From Methyloligella sp. GL2 (GTDB taxonomy: Bacteria; Pseudomonadota; Alphaproteobacteria; Rhizobiales; Methyloligellaceae), in assembly GCF_013341275.1 (NCBI RefSeq), contig NZ_CP054476.1, positions 2,530,988 to 2,594,987 of the forward strand: DNA of 64,000 bases. The letters run 5' to 3'. The notes beneath the pieces are model-generated. The model was not told where the DNA came from. It searched no databases and saw nothing but the letters and a program-made list of their open reading frames with translations. Positions 51,910-58,867 of the stretch are shown in pieces (the first letter of the stretch is position 1; each line of letters starts with the position of its first letter). The position numbers were made by a program, and so were the translations under genes.

Positions 51910-53583
51910 TTACGAGCCTTGCGAGGGTTTCGGCTTGGCCAGCCACTCATGGCCCTTCAGCATGGCGCGCCAATAGATCGGCGGCAGGATGCGCTCCTTC
52001 AGCCACCAGGCCATACGCGAGGGCTTCTTGCCGTCGATGAAGAAGCTGGGGAAGCTCGGCATCAGCTTGCCGCCATACCCGAACTCGGCGAGCACGATCT
52101 TGCCGTTCTCCACCGTCAGCGGACATGAGCCGTAGCCGTCATAGGCGGCGGTCAGCGCCTTGCCCGAGATGTCGTGGATCAGGTTCTGGGCCACCACCGG
52201 AGCCTGCTTGCGGGCCGCCGCCGCGGTCTTGGCATTGGGGGCGGATGAGACATCGCCCAGGGCGAAGATGTTGGAGAACTCGGTGTGGCGCAGAGTCTCC
52301 TGATCGACCGAGACCCAGCCGGCCTCGTTGGCGAGCGGGCTCACCCGGATGAAGTCGGGCGCGCATTGCGGCGGGGTGACATGGATCATGTCGAAGGGCA
52401 CCTCGACGGTCTCCTCCGGCGTATCGGGAAGCGTCTTGGAGAACCAGGCCTTCTTGGCCGGCCCGTCGATGGCGACCAGGTTGTGATGGAAGTTCAGCGC
52501 GGCGTGATAGCGCTCCACATATTCCATCAGCGCCGGCACGTAGTCGGCGACGCCGAACAGCACGCCGCCGGCATTGTAGAAGCCGACATCGATATCTTTC
52601 AGATGGCCACTGCGCAGCCAGTGGTCGGCGGAGAGATACATCACCTTTTGCGGCGCGCCGGCGCATTTGATCGGCATCGGCGGCTGGGTGAAGACGGCCT
52701 TGCCTTCCTTGAAATTGCTCACCAGCTCCCAGGTATAGGGGGCGAGATCGAAGCGGTAATTGGAGGTGACGCCGTTGCGGCCCAGCGTCTCGGGCAGGCC
52801 TTCCACCTTGTCCCAATCGAGCTTGATGCCGGGACAGACCACCAGCCACTTATATTGGACGACGCGGCAGCCCTCCAAGATCACCGCATTGTCCTTCGGC
52901 TCGAAGGCGGTGACCGCGGCCTTGATCCATTTGACGCCGCTCGGGATCACCGAGGCCATGGTGTTGACGGTGAAGGAGGGATCGAACACGCCGGCACCGA
53001 CCAGGGTCCAGCCGGGCTGATAATAATGGGTATCGGCCGGATCGATGATGGCGATGTCGAGATCGGGATCGCGGGCCAGGAGGCTGGAGGCGGTGGCAAT
53101 GCCGGCAGCGCCGCCTCCGACGATGACGATTTCGTGGGTCGCGTCGGCCAGCGCGGTAGGGGTGCGGCCCTTATTGGCGATGCGGCGGACGATGCCGCTC
53201 ATGTCGTAGCCGGCGTCCTGCGCGGCAGAGACGATATCGGAGAGCGGCTTGGAGGCGGCCTGAGACAGCGCCCAGAGCGAGGTGGAGCGGGTGCCGGTGC
53301 GGCAATAGGCGAAGACCGGCTTGGGCAGCTCCTTCACCAGCGTGGCATAGGCTTCGATATCCTGGTCGGAGATCTTGCCGGAGGTCACCGGCTGATACCG
53401 AACCTCGAGCCCGGCCTCTTTCGCCGCCTTCTCGATCTCGGCGAAGCTGGGCTGATCGGCGGCCTCGCCATCGGGGCGGTGGCAGACGATGGCGCGGAAC
53501 CCCGCCTGTTTGATCTTCTCGAGATCGCCGGCCTCGATTTGCGGGGAAACCGTGATCTCGTCACTCAGCTTGCGGAATTCCAT
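51910..53583 (-). CDS. Fusion of DUF442 phosphatase-like domain and sulfide:quinone reductase-like flavoprotein
   Basis: I start at ATG 53583, with GGAGGAG upstream (557 residues). Residues 1-140 are a DUF442/beta-lactamase-hydrolase-like domain with a phosphatase- or rhodanese-like loop CRTGTRS at 94-100. From about residue 150 an SQR-type FAD domain begins (IVIVGGGAAGIATASSLL), with HYYQPGWTLVG, the second nucleotide region and PPQCAPDFI, and ends in a C-terminal membrane-binding segment. SQR oxidises sulfide to sulfane sulfur and passes electrons to quinone; the fused domain may take the sulfane sulfur. The FAD part has a cysteine at SNIFALGDVSS context missing, so the exact active-site cysteines need an alignment. 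Confidence 0.9.
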   Translation of the reverse strand: MEFRKLSDEITVSPQIEAGDLEKIKQAGFRAIVCHRPDGEAADQPSFAEIEKAAKEAGLEVRYQPVTSGKISDQDIEAYATLVKELPKPVFAYCRTGTRSTSLWALSQAASKPLSDIVSAAQDAGYDMSGIVRRIANKGRTPTALADATHEIVIVGGGAAGIATASSLLARDPDLDIAIIDPADTHYYQPGWTLVGAGVFDPSFTVNTMASVIPSGVKWIKAAVTAFEPKDNAVILEGCRVVQYKWLVVCPGIKLDWDKVEGLPETLGRNGVTSNYRFDLAPYTWELVSNFKEGKAVFTQPPMPIKCAGAPQKVMYLSADHWLRSGHLKDIDVGFYNAGGVLFGVADYVPALMEYVERYHAALNFHHNLVAIDGPAKKAWFSKTLPDTPEETVEVPFDMIHVTPPQCAPDFIRVSPLANEAGWVSVDQETLRHTEFSNIFALGDVSSAPNAKTAAAARKQAPVVAQNLIHDISGKALTAAYDGYGSCPLTVENGKIVLAEFGYGGKLMPSFPSFFIDGKKPSRMAWWLKERILPPIYWRAMLKGHEWLAKPKPSQGS

Positions 53584-53963
53584 TCTCTCCTCCCGGTCAC
53601 GACCGACCGCCTTGCCGCGCATCTTGCTACACGTCCTGCAAACGACCGCCTGCAGCACCCGCTCGGGTTGTCCGGCGCGGCGTGTCGCAAGATCTCTTCA
53701 AAGGCTGTCGACAGGCAATGGCACATTTCAAAAAAGCCGCCCCCCATGCTTCGCTGTTTTTGTGTGAGCGGCAGCGAGGAGAATATATTTCCCCAATAGA
53801 TCAATGTCACGAATGACATTGATTGAATTAATTGATCGAAATCATCATTGGAATCGATCGGATGCCGGTTCGACTACGCGGAAAACGCGCAAAAGCGAGC
53901 CTTTCAGGACGGAAGCTTCGTCCCAACAAATCTCAAAGATAGAGCGTGGCGCCAACGGTGCGC
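53584..53963. promoter_or_regulatory. Control region upstream of the SQR fusion gene
   Basis: No gene is seen in these 380 bases. A perfect inverted repeat CAATGTCA-CGAA-TGACATTG (53802-53821) and a looser GATCGA...TCGATC pair (53834-53859) lie in AT-rich sequence, unlike the rest of the window. The left half is the likely SQR promoter. Confidence 0.6.
53802..53821. promoter_or_regulatory. Perfect 8-bp inverted repeat, operator candidate
   Basis: CAATGTCA and TGACATTG are separated by CGAA. It lies about 220 bases before the SQR fusion start and 143 bases after the end of the iron-ATPase operon. The form fits a dimeric repressor site. Confidence 0.6.
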
Positions 53964-54374
53964 CTAGCGCAGACCGCCGGTCAGGATATGCAGCAAGCTG
54001 CGCTCCAAGGTGCGCTGCACCAGAGTGGCGAACACCGCCTGCCCGACGATCTTGCCGACGCCGCGGGAGACCTTCTCCCGATCGTGGCCGTTGGCTTTGG
54101 GCGTGAGCGGGATCGGGTTCGGCCCGCCCGGCTCGGTGGTGATCGGCAGCGTGCCGCCATGCATATGCAGAACGGCATCCTGCAGCGGATCGCTCTCCAT
54201 GGCCGCGTCGTAATGGACGATGACCGACCAGGCCGAATGATTGATCTCGACGCGGGTGACTCCCGGCAGTGCGGAGAGCTTCTCGTCGATCTCCTTGGCG
54301 AAATCGCGATCCTGTTTCAGGCGCGGAACCTTGAAGCGCGCGCGCCCCGGTACGTGATGTATGCAGTAGACCAT
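53964..54374 (-). CDS. HMA-2-type small protein, candidate ferrosome component
   Basis: The protein has 136 residues. The ribosome site GAGGAGG decides the start: it stands six bases before ATG 54374, while ATG 54380 touches it directly. The N-terminal part is an HMA-2-like domain (HHVPGRARFKVPRLKQ, then PGVTRVEINHSAWSVIVHYD) that lacks the CXXC of classical HMA domains. The C-terminal 40 residues are amphipathic or glycine-containing (GVGKIVGQAVFATLV). It is the last gene of the five-gene operon and could be the counterpart of the HMA-bearing protein of fez clusters (FezC). A metal-handling or protein-docking role is inferred. Confidence 0.78.
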   Translation of the reverse strand: MVYCIHHVPGRARFKVPRLKQDRDFAKEIDEKLSALPGVTRVEINHSAWSVIVHYDAAMESDPLQDAVLHMHGGTLPITTEPGGPNPIPLTPKANGHDREKVSRGVGKIVGQAVFATLVQRTLERSLLHILTGGLR

Positions 54375-54430
54375 ACCCATCCTCCTCACCCGCCGGCCGC
54401 CGGACCGACTGGGTCCGGTTGGCGGGTTGC

Positions 54431-56650
54431 TTACGAGATCGCCGGCCGACATTGCGCGGCAGGCGCTTCCGAACCGTCGGCGTCTTCGGGGCCGTCTTTC
54501 TCGGCCTCGGTCTGGCAATCCGGTTCGGGAAAATCCGTGGCCGACAAAGCACGGCCCAACAGCGCCAGCGTCGTGCCATTATGGAGGATGGCGGCGGCGA
54601 CCGGGCGCAGCCAGCCTAGCGAGGCCAGCACGTAAAGTCCCGTGTTGATACCGATAGCGGCGCGGAAATTACTGCGTATGACAGCCATGGCGGTTTGCGC
54701 CGCCTCGCGGGCATCGCCGACCATAGCAAGGTCGTCACGCAGCAGAACGATATCGGCGGTAGCGCGGGCGATATCGGCGCCGCGCGGCATGGCGATGCCG
54801 ACATCTGCGGTGGCCAGCGCCGGAGCATCGTTGATGCCGTCGCCGACGAAGGCGACGCGCCGCCCCTCGCCTTGCAGCCGCTTGACGATGTCGGCCTTAT
54901 CCTCCGGCTGCAATTCGGCGAACACCTCGTCCACGCCGACCGCGGCGGCGAGCGCCTTGGCCCGCTGCTCCCGGTCGCCGGTGAGCATGATCAGCCGCTC
55001 CACGCCAAACTCTCGCAAGCGCTGCATGGTCTCGGCGGATTCGGCGCGCAGCTCGTCGCGGATGGCGATGATGCCGACAGGCGTTCCGCCATAAGCGGCG
55101 TAGAGCAGCATCTTGCCCTGCCCCGATAATTCGTGCGCGGTCGCTTCGTAAGGATGCAGATCGATGCCTTCGTGATCCTGCAGGAAATGGCGGCTGCCGA
55201 TGACCACGCGCTTGCCGTCGACCTTGGTGCGCAGGCCATGGGCGATCTCGACATCGATATCGTCGTGATCGACGTGGTCGAGGCCGCGGCTCCTGGCGGC
55301 GGAGACGACGGCATCGGCGATAGGGTGACGCGAATGCTCCTCGATGGAGGCGGCCATGGCCAGCATCTCATGCTCGGAGCAAAGCTCCGGCGCCAGGGGA
55401 ACGATATCGGTGACGGCAAGATCGCCGCGGGTCAGCGTGCCGGTCTTGTCGAACACCATGGTATCGACCTTGGCGAGATCCTCGATGCTCGGGCCGCCCT
55501 TGATTAGCACGCCGCGATCGGCGGCGTCGGACATGGTGGAACGGACGGCCACCGGCGCACTCAGCTTCACCGCGCAGGAATAATCGATCAGCAGCACCGA
55601 CATGACGCGGGTGATGTCGCGAGTCAGCAGGAAGGTGGCGATGCCGAGCCCGAGGGTGAGCAGCACCCGCTGATTGGCGAACTCCTCGGCCACCCGCTCG
55701 GTGTTGGACTGAATGGTGAGCGACTCGTGGATGAAGGCGGCAATGCGTGCGGTGGTGGTCTCGTCGCCAACCTGGCGCGCCTCAATCTTCAGGCGGCCGC
55801 TCTCCACGATGCTGCCGGCGATGACGCGGTCGCCGGCTTCCTTGCCGACGGGGATGCTCTCGCCGGTGACGGAGGCCTGGTTCACCTGGGCGACGCCCTC
55901 AGCGATCACCCCGTCGATGGGGATCAGCTCGCCAGTGCCGGCGACCACGATCTCGCCGGTGCCGACCTCGGCGAACGGCACCTTGATGGTCCTGCCGTCG
56001 CGCTCCACCCAAACCGCGGAGGGGTGCGGATAAAGCAGATGGGTGAGGAGATCCTCGGAATGCCGCTCCGTGGTCTCTTCCAGATAATCGCCGCTGGCCA
56101 TCAGCGTGTCGGTGACCAGCGCGGTGGTGTAGCGGCCCATGCGCGCGCCGAGCGCCACGGCGACCGCATCCAGCAACTCGACGCTGACGCCCTTGGTGAA
56201 CACGGACCAGACGCCCCGCGCCAGGCGGGGGGCGATGGTGCCCCAGATCAACAGATGGCTGAGCGCGGCCGGCAGCACCGGCATTGCCAGGAGCAGGCCT
56301 AAGCGTAGCGCGATCGGCGCAAAGCTGGGCTCGCTGATGCCATTGTTGAACTGCAGCTCGCCCGGGGACAGCGTCGAAAGCCGGTCGAAGATCGCCTGAC
56401 GCGCCCCGGCGCTGCCGTCATAGGCGATGACGATGGAGGACGCGGCGGCATTGATGCGGACGGAGTCGACGCCGTCATATTCGCCGACCAGGCTGGCCAA
56501 ATGCCCGGTGTCCAGACGCGGGGTGCGAAGCAGCGGCATCTTCAGCCGCAGCCGCTTTCGCAGCTCGTGGGCCACCACGAGCTTGTTCCGGACGGGGCGA
56601 AGGGTTCGGAGCTTGTCTTCGCCGAAAGAAAGGGCGGCGTCGCGCTGCAT
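54431..56650 (-). CDS. fezB: P1B-type ATPase with YSCA membrane motif, candidate FezB
   Basis: The 739-residue pump has a degenerate HMA-like N terminus (about 30-90), actuator TGES at 262-265, phosphorylation site Asp401 in DKTGTLT, and hinge GDGINDAPAL. In the metal-binding helix the usual CPC, CPH or SPC is replaced by DYSCAVKLSAP (Tyr357-Ala360), which fits the P1B-6 group to which FezB belongs, as I recall the family. FezB is thought to pump iron into ferrosomes. The C-terminal tail is acidic and lacks metal-binding His repeats. The operon also encodes three small hydrophobic or Gly/Pro-rich proteins and an HMA-2-like protein and lies next to Feo and FTR1 genes. A normal plasma-membrane iron or zinc exporter is the alternative. 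Confidence 0.82.
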   Translation of the reverse strand: MQRDAALSFGEDKLRTLRPVRNKLVVAHELRKRLRLKMPLLRTPRLDTGHLASLVGEYDGVDSVRINAAASSIVIAYDGSAGARQAIFDRLSTLSPGELQFNNGISEPSFAPIALRLGLLLAMPVLPAALSHLLIWGTIAPRLARGVWSVFTKGVSVELLDAVAVALGARMGRYTTALVTDTLMASGDYLEETTERHSEDLLTHLLYPHPSAVWVERDGRTIKVPFAEVGTGEIVVAGTGELIPIDGVIAEGVAQVNQASVTGESIPVGKEAGDRVIAGSIVESGRLKIEARQVGDETTTARIAAFIHESLTIQSNTERVAEEFANQRVLLTLGLGIATFLLTRDITRVMSVLLIDYSCAVKLSAPVAVRSTMSDAADRGVLIKGGPSIEDLAKVDTMVFDKTGTLTRGDLAVTDIVPLAPELCSEHEMLAMAASIEEHSRHPIADAVVSAARSRGLDHVDHDDIDVEIAHGLRTKVDGKRVVIGSRHFLQDHEGIDLHPYEATAHELSGQGKMLLYAAYGGTPVGIIAIRDELRAESAETMQRLREFGVERLIMLTGDREQRAKALAAAVGVDEVFAELQPEDKADIVKRLQGEGRRVAFVGDGINDAPALATADVGIAMPRGADIARATADIVLLRDDLAMVGDAREAAQTAMAVIRSNFRAAIGINTGLYVLASLGWLRPVAAAILHNGTTLALLGRALSATDFPEPDCQTEAEKDGPEDADGSEAPAAQCRPAIS

Positions 56651-56663
56651 GGCCGTTACGAGG

Positions 56664-57086
56664 CTACTCCTCGTGCTCCGCTTTGATCTCGGACTCGGCG
56701 TCGCGGAAGCGCTCCTTGGTCTCCTCCAAGCCGCCCTGGATGCCGAGCCAGAGCTGGGTGATGCCGCGGATGGCCGCGTGCTGCACCGCCTCGTTGGTCA
56801 GCACATAGGTCAGCGCGCCGCCCACCAGCAGGCCGGTGACGAAACGATTGTTGATCAGGCCGGTGACGCCCTGCGCCGGCGCCTGTCCGTTGCCGGCCGG
56901 AGCCCAGCCGGGACCGGGCGTATAGGCGTAGTAGCCGGCCGGTCCGGGCATCGGGCCAGGCATTGAACCCGGCATGGGGCCGTAATGCATCTGGGCGTGG
57001 CCTTGCGGCGCCTGAGGGCCTTGCGGGCCGCCCCGCGGACCGTTGGGCATAGCGCCCCCATTGCCGGGGAACATATAGGGGTTCAT
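56664..57086 (-). CDS. Gly/Pro-rich small membrane protein, candidate ferrosome component
   Basis: The 140-residue protein starts at ATG 57086 (AAGGAA upstream). Residues 1-75 are low in complexity and rich in Pro, Gly, Met and Tyr (YGPMPGSMPGPMPGPAGYYA), likely disordered. Residues 81-100 form a hydrophobic segment FVTGLLVGGALTYVLTN, and the rest is an amphipathic, charged helix (EETKERFRDAESEIKAEHEE). It ends 13 bases before the P1B ATPase start. The hydrophobic motif is shared with the 220-residue protein two genes upstream. No family is recognised; membrane shaping or cargo organisation is a guess. Confidence 0.8.
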   Translation of the reverse strand: MNPYMFPGNGGAMPNGPRGGPQGPQAPQGHAQMHYGPMPGSMPGPMPGPAGYYAYTPGPGWAPAGNGQAPAQGVTGLINNRFVTGLLVGGALTYVLTNEAVQHAAIRGITQLWLGIQGGLEETKERFRDAESEIKAEHEE

Positions 57087-57142
57087 CGCTCTATTCCTTT
57101 TTCGCTTATGCGCATTGTCGGTTCTTCGAGGCTTTGCCGCGG

Positions 57143-57505
57143 CTACTCGGCCTTGCCGGGCTCCTCGCCGTTTTCGGCCTTGGCCTTCTTCTGGCCCGCC
57201 AGATAGAGCGCGCCGGACCCGGCCGCGAGCACCACGGCGACGCCGGCCAGCGGATAATTGCGGGCAAGATGCGCCGCGCTGCCGAGCAGCACACCGGCGC
57301 CGGCACCGAAAGCGGTGTTGCACAGCGTGTGCTTGATGGCCTCGTCGCGGGAGATCTCGTCGTCGCGCATGCGGCGCAAATCCGTCACCGCGGTCCAGCC
57401 GCCGGCAATCATGGCGCCGGCCGCGGCCGAACGCACCAGCATGGGACCGGCAGGGATTGCCGCACCGCCGTAAGCGTAGTTCTGCACATGGCTTGGAAAG
57501 GTCAC
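57143..57505 (-). CDS. Small two-helix membrane protein, candidate ferrosome component
   Basis: The 120-residue protein has a glycine-rich first half (YAYGGAAIPAGPMLVRSAAA), two or three hydrophobic helices rich in Ala and Gly (GAMIAGGWTAV, FGAGAGVLLGSAAHLA and LAGVAVVLAAGSGALYLAG) with a charged stretch RRMRDDEISRDEAIKH between them, and a charged C terminus. The start overlaps the stop of the upstream gene in ATGA. I recognise no family. Similar small Gly-zipper proteins occur next to the ATPase in fez operons. Confidence 0.8.
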   Translation of the reverse strand: MTFPSHVQNYAYGGAAIPAGPMLVRSAAAGAMIAGGWTAVTDLRRMRDDEISRDEAIKHTLCNTAFGAGAGVLLGSAAHLARNYPLAGVAVVLAAGSGALYLAGQKKAKAENGEEPGKAE

Positions 57506-58164
57506 GTCTCGTTCTCCTTGGCTGCAGGCTCGACAGGTTTGTCTTTATCGGGTTCGGGCTGTTCGGATTGGCCGCCCTTGTCCGGGGTTGCGGCGGCAAG
57601 AGCGCCCGCCAGCATTGCCTTGAGGGCGGGAAGATTTGTGGCGAGCAGTGCCGCACCGGCACCGACCAGGGCGCCTTTCCAAAAATCCCGCTCGTCGAGA
57701 GAAAGCAGCTTGGCGATGGTCTCGGCATCGACATTGCCGCGCGAGAGGCGCTCGAAAGCCTCCTTATGGGCGGCGTTCTCGTCGTAGCCGGGGCTTTGGC
57801 CGCCGTGTCCTGGCCCGCCTTGTCCTTGCGAGCCTTGTCCTTGCGAGCCTTGTCCGAAAGCATTGCCGCCGGGACCGTACCCAGCGCCTTGCCCAGCGCT
57901 TTGCCCGGCATCATGGCCGGCCGCTTGTCCCGCGCCGGGTCCGCCGGTTTGCCCCGCATCCATGCCGGCGCCGCCGCCCTGGTACTGGGGGCCGTTGCCG
58001 TAAGCCGGGATCACCGGCGGTTCGGGACCGAAATAATACCAGCCGCAAGGGATTTCGCCTTCGCCCTGCATCTGGCCCGCATTGGGGTCGTCATAGCTGC
58101 CAGCGCCGCCGCCGGCTTGCTGCTGCTCGGGGGTGGGCTGCTTCGGCCCAGCCTTGCCATCCAT
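57502..58164 (-). CDS. Gly/Gln-rich protein with one hydrophobic segment, first gene of the operon
   Basis: The 220-residue protein has a disordered N-terminal 130 residues with Gly/Gln/Ala-rich repeats (such as FGQGSQGQGSQGQGGPG), then a helical part GNVDAETIAKLLSLDERDFW and the hydrophobic segment FWKGALVGAGAALLATN, and a charged tail. The hydrophobic motif resembles FVTGLLVGGALTYVLTN in the third gene. A CGWYYFGPEPPVIPAYG stretch is Tyr/Pro rich. No known domain is recognised. It leads the operon divergent from feoA, so it shares the iron control region. Confidence 0.78.
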   Translation of the reverse strand: MDGKAGPKQPTPEQQQAGGGAGSYDDPNAGQMQGEGEIPCGWYYFGPEPPVIPAYGNGPQYQGGGAGMDAGQTGGPGAGQAAGHDAGQSAGQGAGYGPGGNAFGQGSQGQGSQGQGGPGHGGQSPGYDENAAHKEAFERLSRGNVDAETIAKLLSLDERDFWKGALVGAGAALLATNLPALKAMLAGALAAATPDKGGQSEQPEPDKDKPVEPAAKENET

Positions 58165-58270
58165 GCTCTATCCACTCATTGCCGCGCTTGGCATGCAAGT
58201 CTGCCAAAATGCGCAAAACTCCCGCAGGAAGCGCACTTTGACTGCTTTCCCTCTCTTGAGATAGAAAATA

Positions 58271-58285
58271 TGACTTTCTTTGTCC
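58271..58285. promoter_or_regulatory. Near match to a RirA (IRO) box between fez-like operon and feo
   Basis: The sequence TGACTTTCTTTGTCC fits TGA-N9-TCA except the last base. Twelve of 15 positions equal the perfect box before FTR1 at 62291-62305. It lies 66-80 bases before feoA and 107-121 bases before the fez-like operon. Confidence 0.5.
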
Positions 58286-58350
58286 ACATCTAGGCGCAGC
58301 GGTTTCATACTAATTTCCTAACCGTTCATAGAACGCTGAGTGCGGAACGA

Positions 58351-58605
58351 ATGAGTGTCGAGAAATTGCCGCTGGCCATGGTCGCCGCGGAAGAGCGGGT
58401 CACCGTGGTTGCAGTCGTTGGCGATGCGGCGGTCCAAAAGCGCCTGGTGGATCTCGGGGTCGTGGTCGGCAAAGAGCTCACCGTCACCCAGCGCCAGGCG
58501 GACGGGCCGATGGTCGTGGCGATCGACGATGCGCGTTTGGCGCTAGGCCTGGAGGTGACGCAGAAGGTCTTCGTCACGCCGGTCAGGGAAGCAGAGAAGG
58601 TGTAG
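58351..58605 (+). CDS. feoA: FeoA-like ferrous iron transport protein, first copy
   Basis: This is an 84-residue SH3-like FeoA domain (MVAAEERVTVVAVVGDAAVQ, then RLVDLGVVVGKELTVTQRQ). FeoA is a cytoplasmic regulator or partner of the FeoB transporter. It is the first gene of the feo operon and lies five bases before a second feoA. The sequence diverges from classic FeoA, for example in the RLxxLG region, so it may be a variant with a different partner. Confidence 0.85.
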   Translation: MSVEKLPLAMVAAEERVTVVAVVGDAAVQKRLVDLGVVVGKELTVTQRQADGPMVVAIDDARLALGLEVTQKVFVTPVREAEKV

Positions 58606-58609
58606 GGGC

Positions 58610-58867
58610 ATGGGCGACGGACTTCGCAGCGGGGACGGACTTCGCAGCCTTGCGGTCGGCGAGCGGGCATCGGTGATCGGCTTCAAGGAAGGCACCAAAC
58701 ATTACCGGCAAAAGCTGCTGGCGATGGGTCTGACGCCGGGTGCGGAGATCACGGTCGTGCGTGTGGCGCCGCTCGGCGACCCTGTGGAGATCAAGGTGCG
58801 CGGCTTCTCGCTTAGCCTGCGCAAGGACGAGGCCGATGCGCTGAAGATCGAAAGGCTCGCACCATGA
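58610..58867 (+). CDS. feoA: FeoA-like ferrous iron transport protein, second copy
   Basis: The 85-residue FeoA domain is of the classic type: KLLAMGLTPGAEITVVRVAPLGDPVEIKVRGFSLSLRKDEA. The first 15 residues contain a short repeat (GDGLRSGDGLRS). Its stop overlaps the feoB start in ATGA, so it is coupled to feoB. The first copy is more divergent. Confidence 0.92.
   Translation: MGDGLRSGDGLRSLAVGERASVIGFKEGTKHYRQKLLAMGLTPGAEITVVRVAPLGDPVEIKVRGFSLSLRKDEADALKIERLAP

Noticed and set aside
57087..57959. Extended N terminus (about 290 residues) for the 140-residue Gly/Pro-rich protein
   Set aside because: The extension covers two overlapping genes in other frames and is Arg/Ser/Pro-rich shadow sequence; ATG 57086 has a ribosome site.
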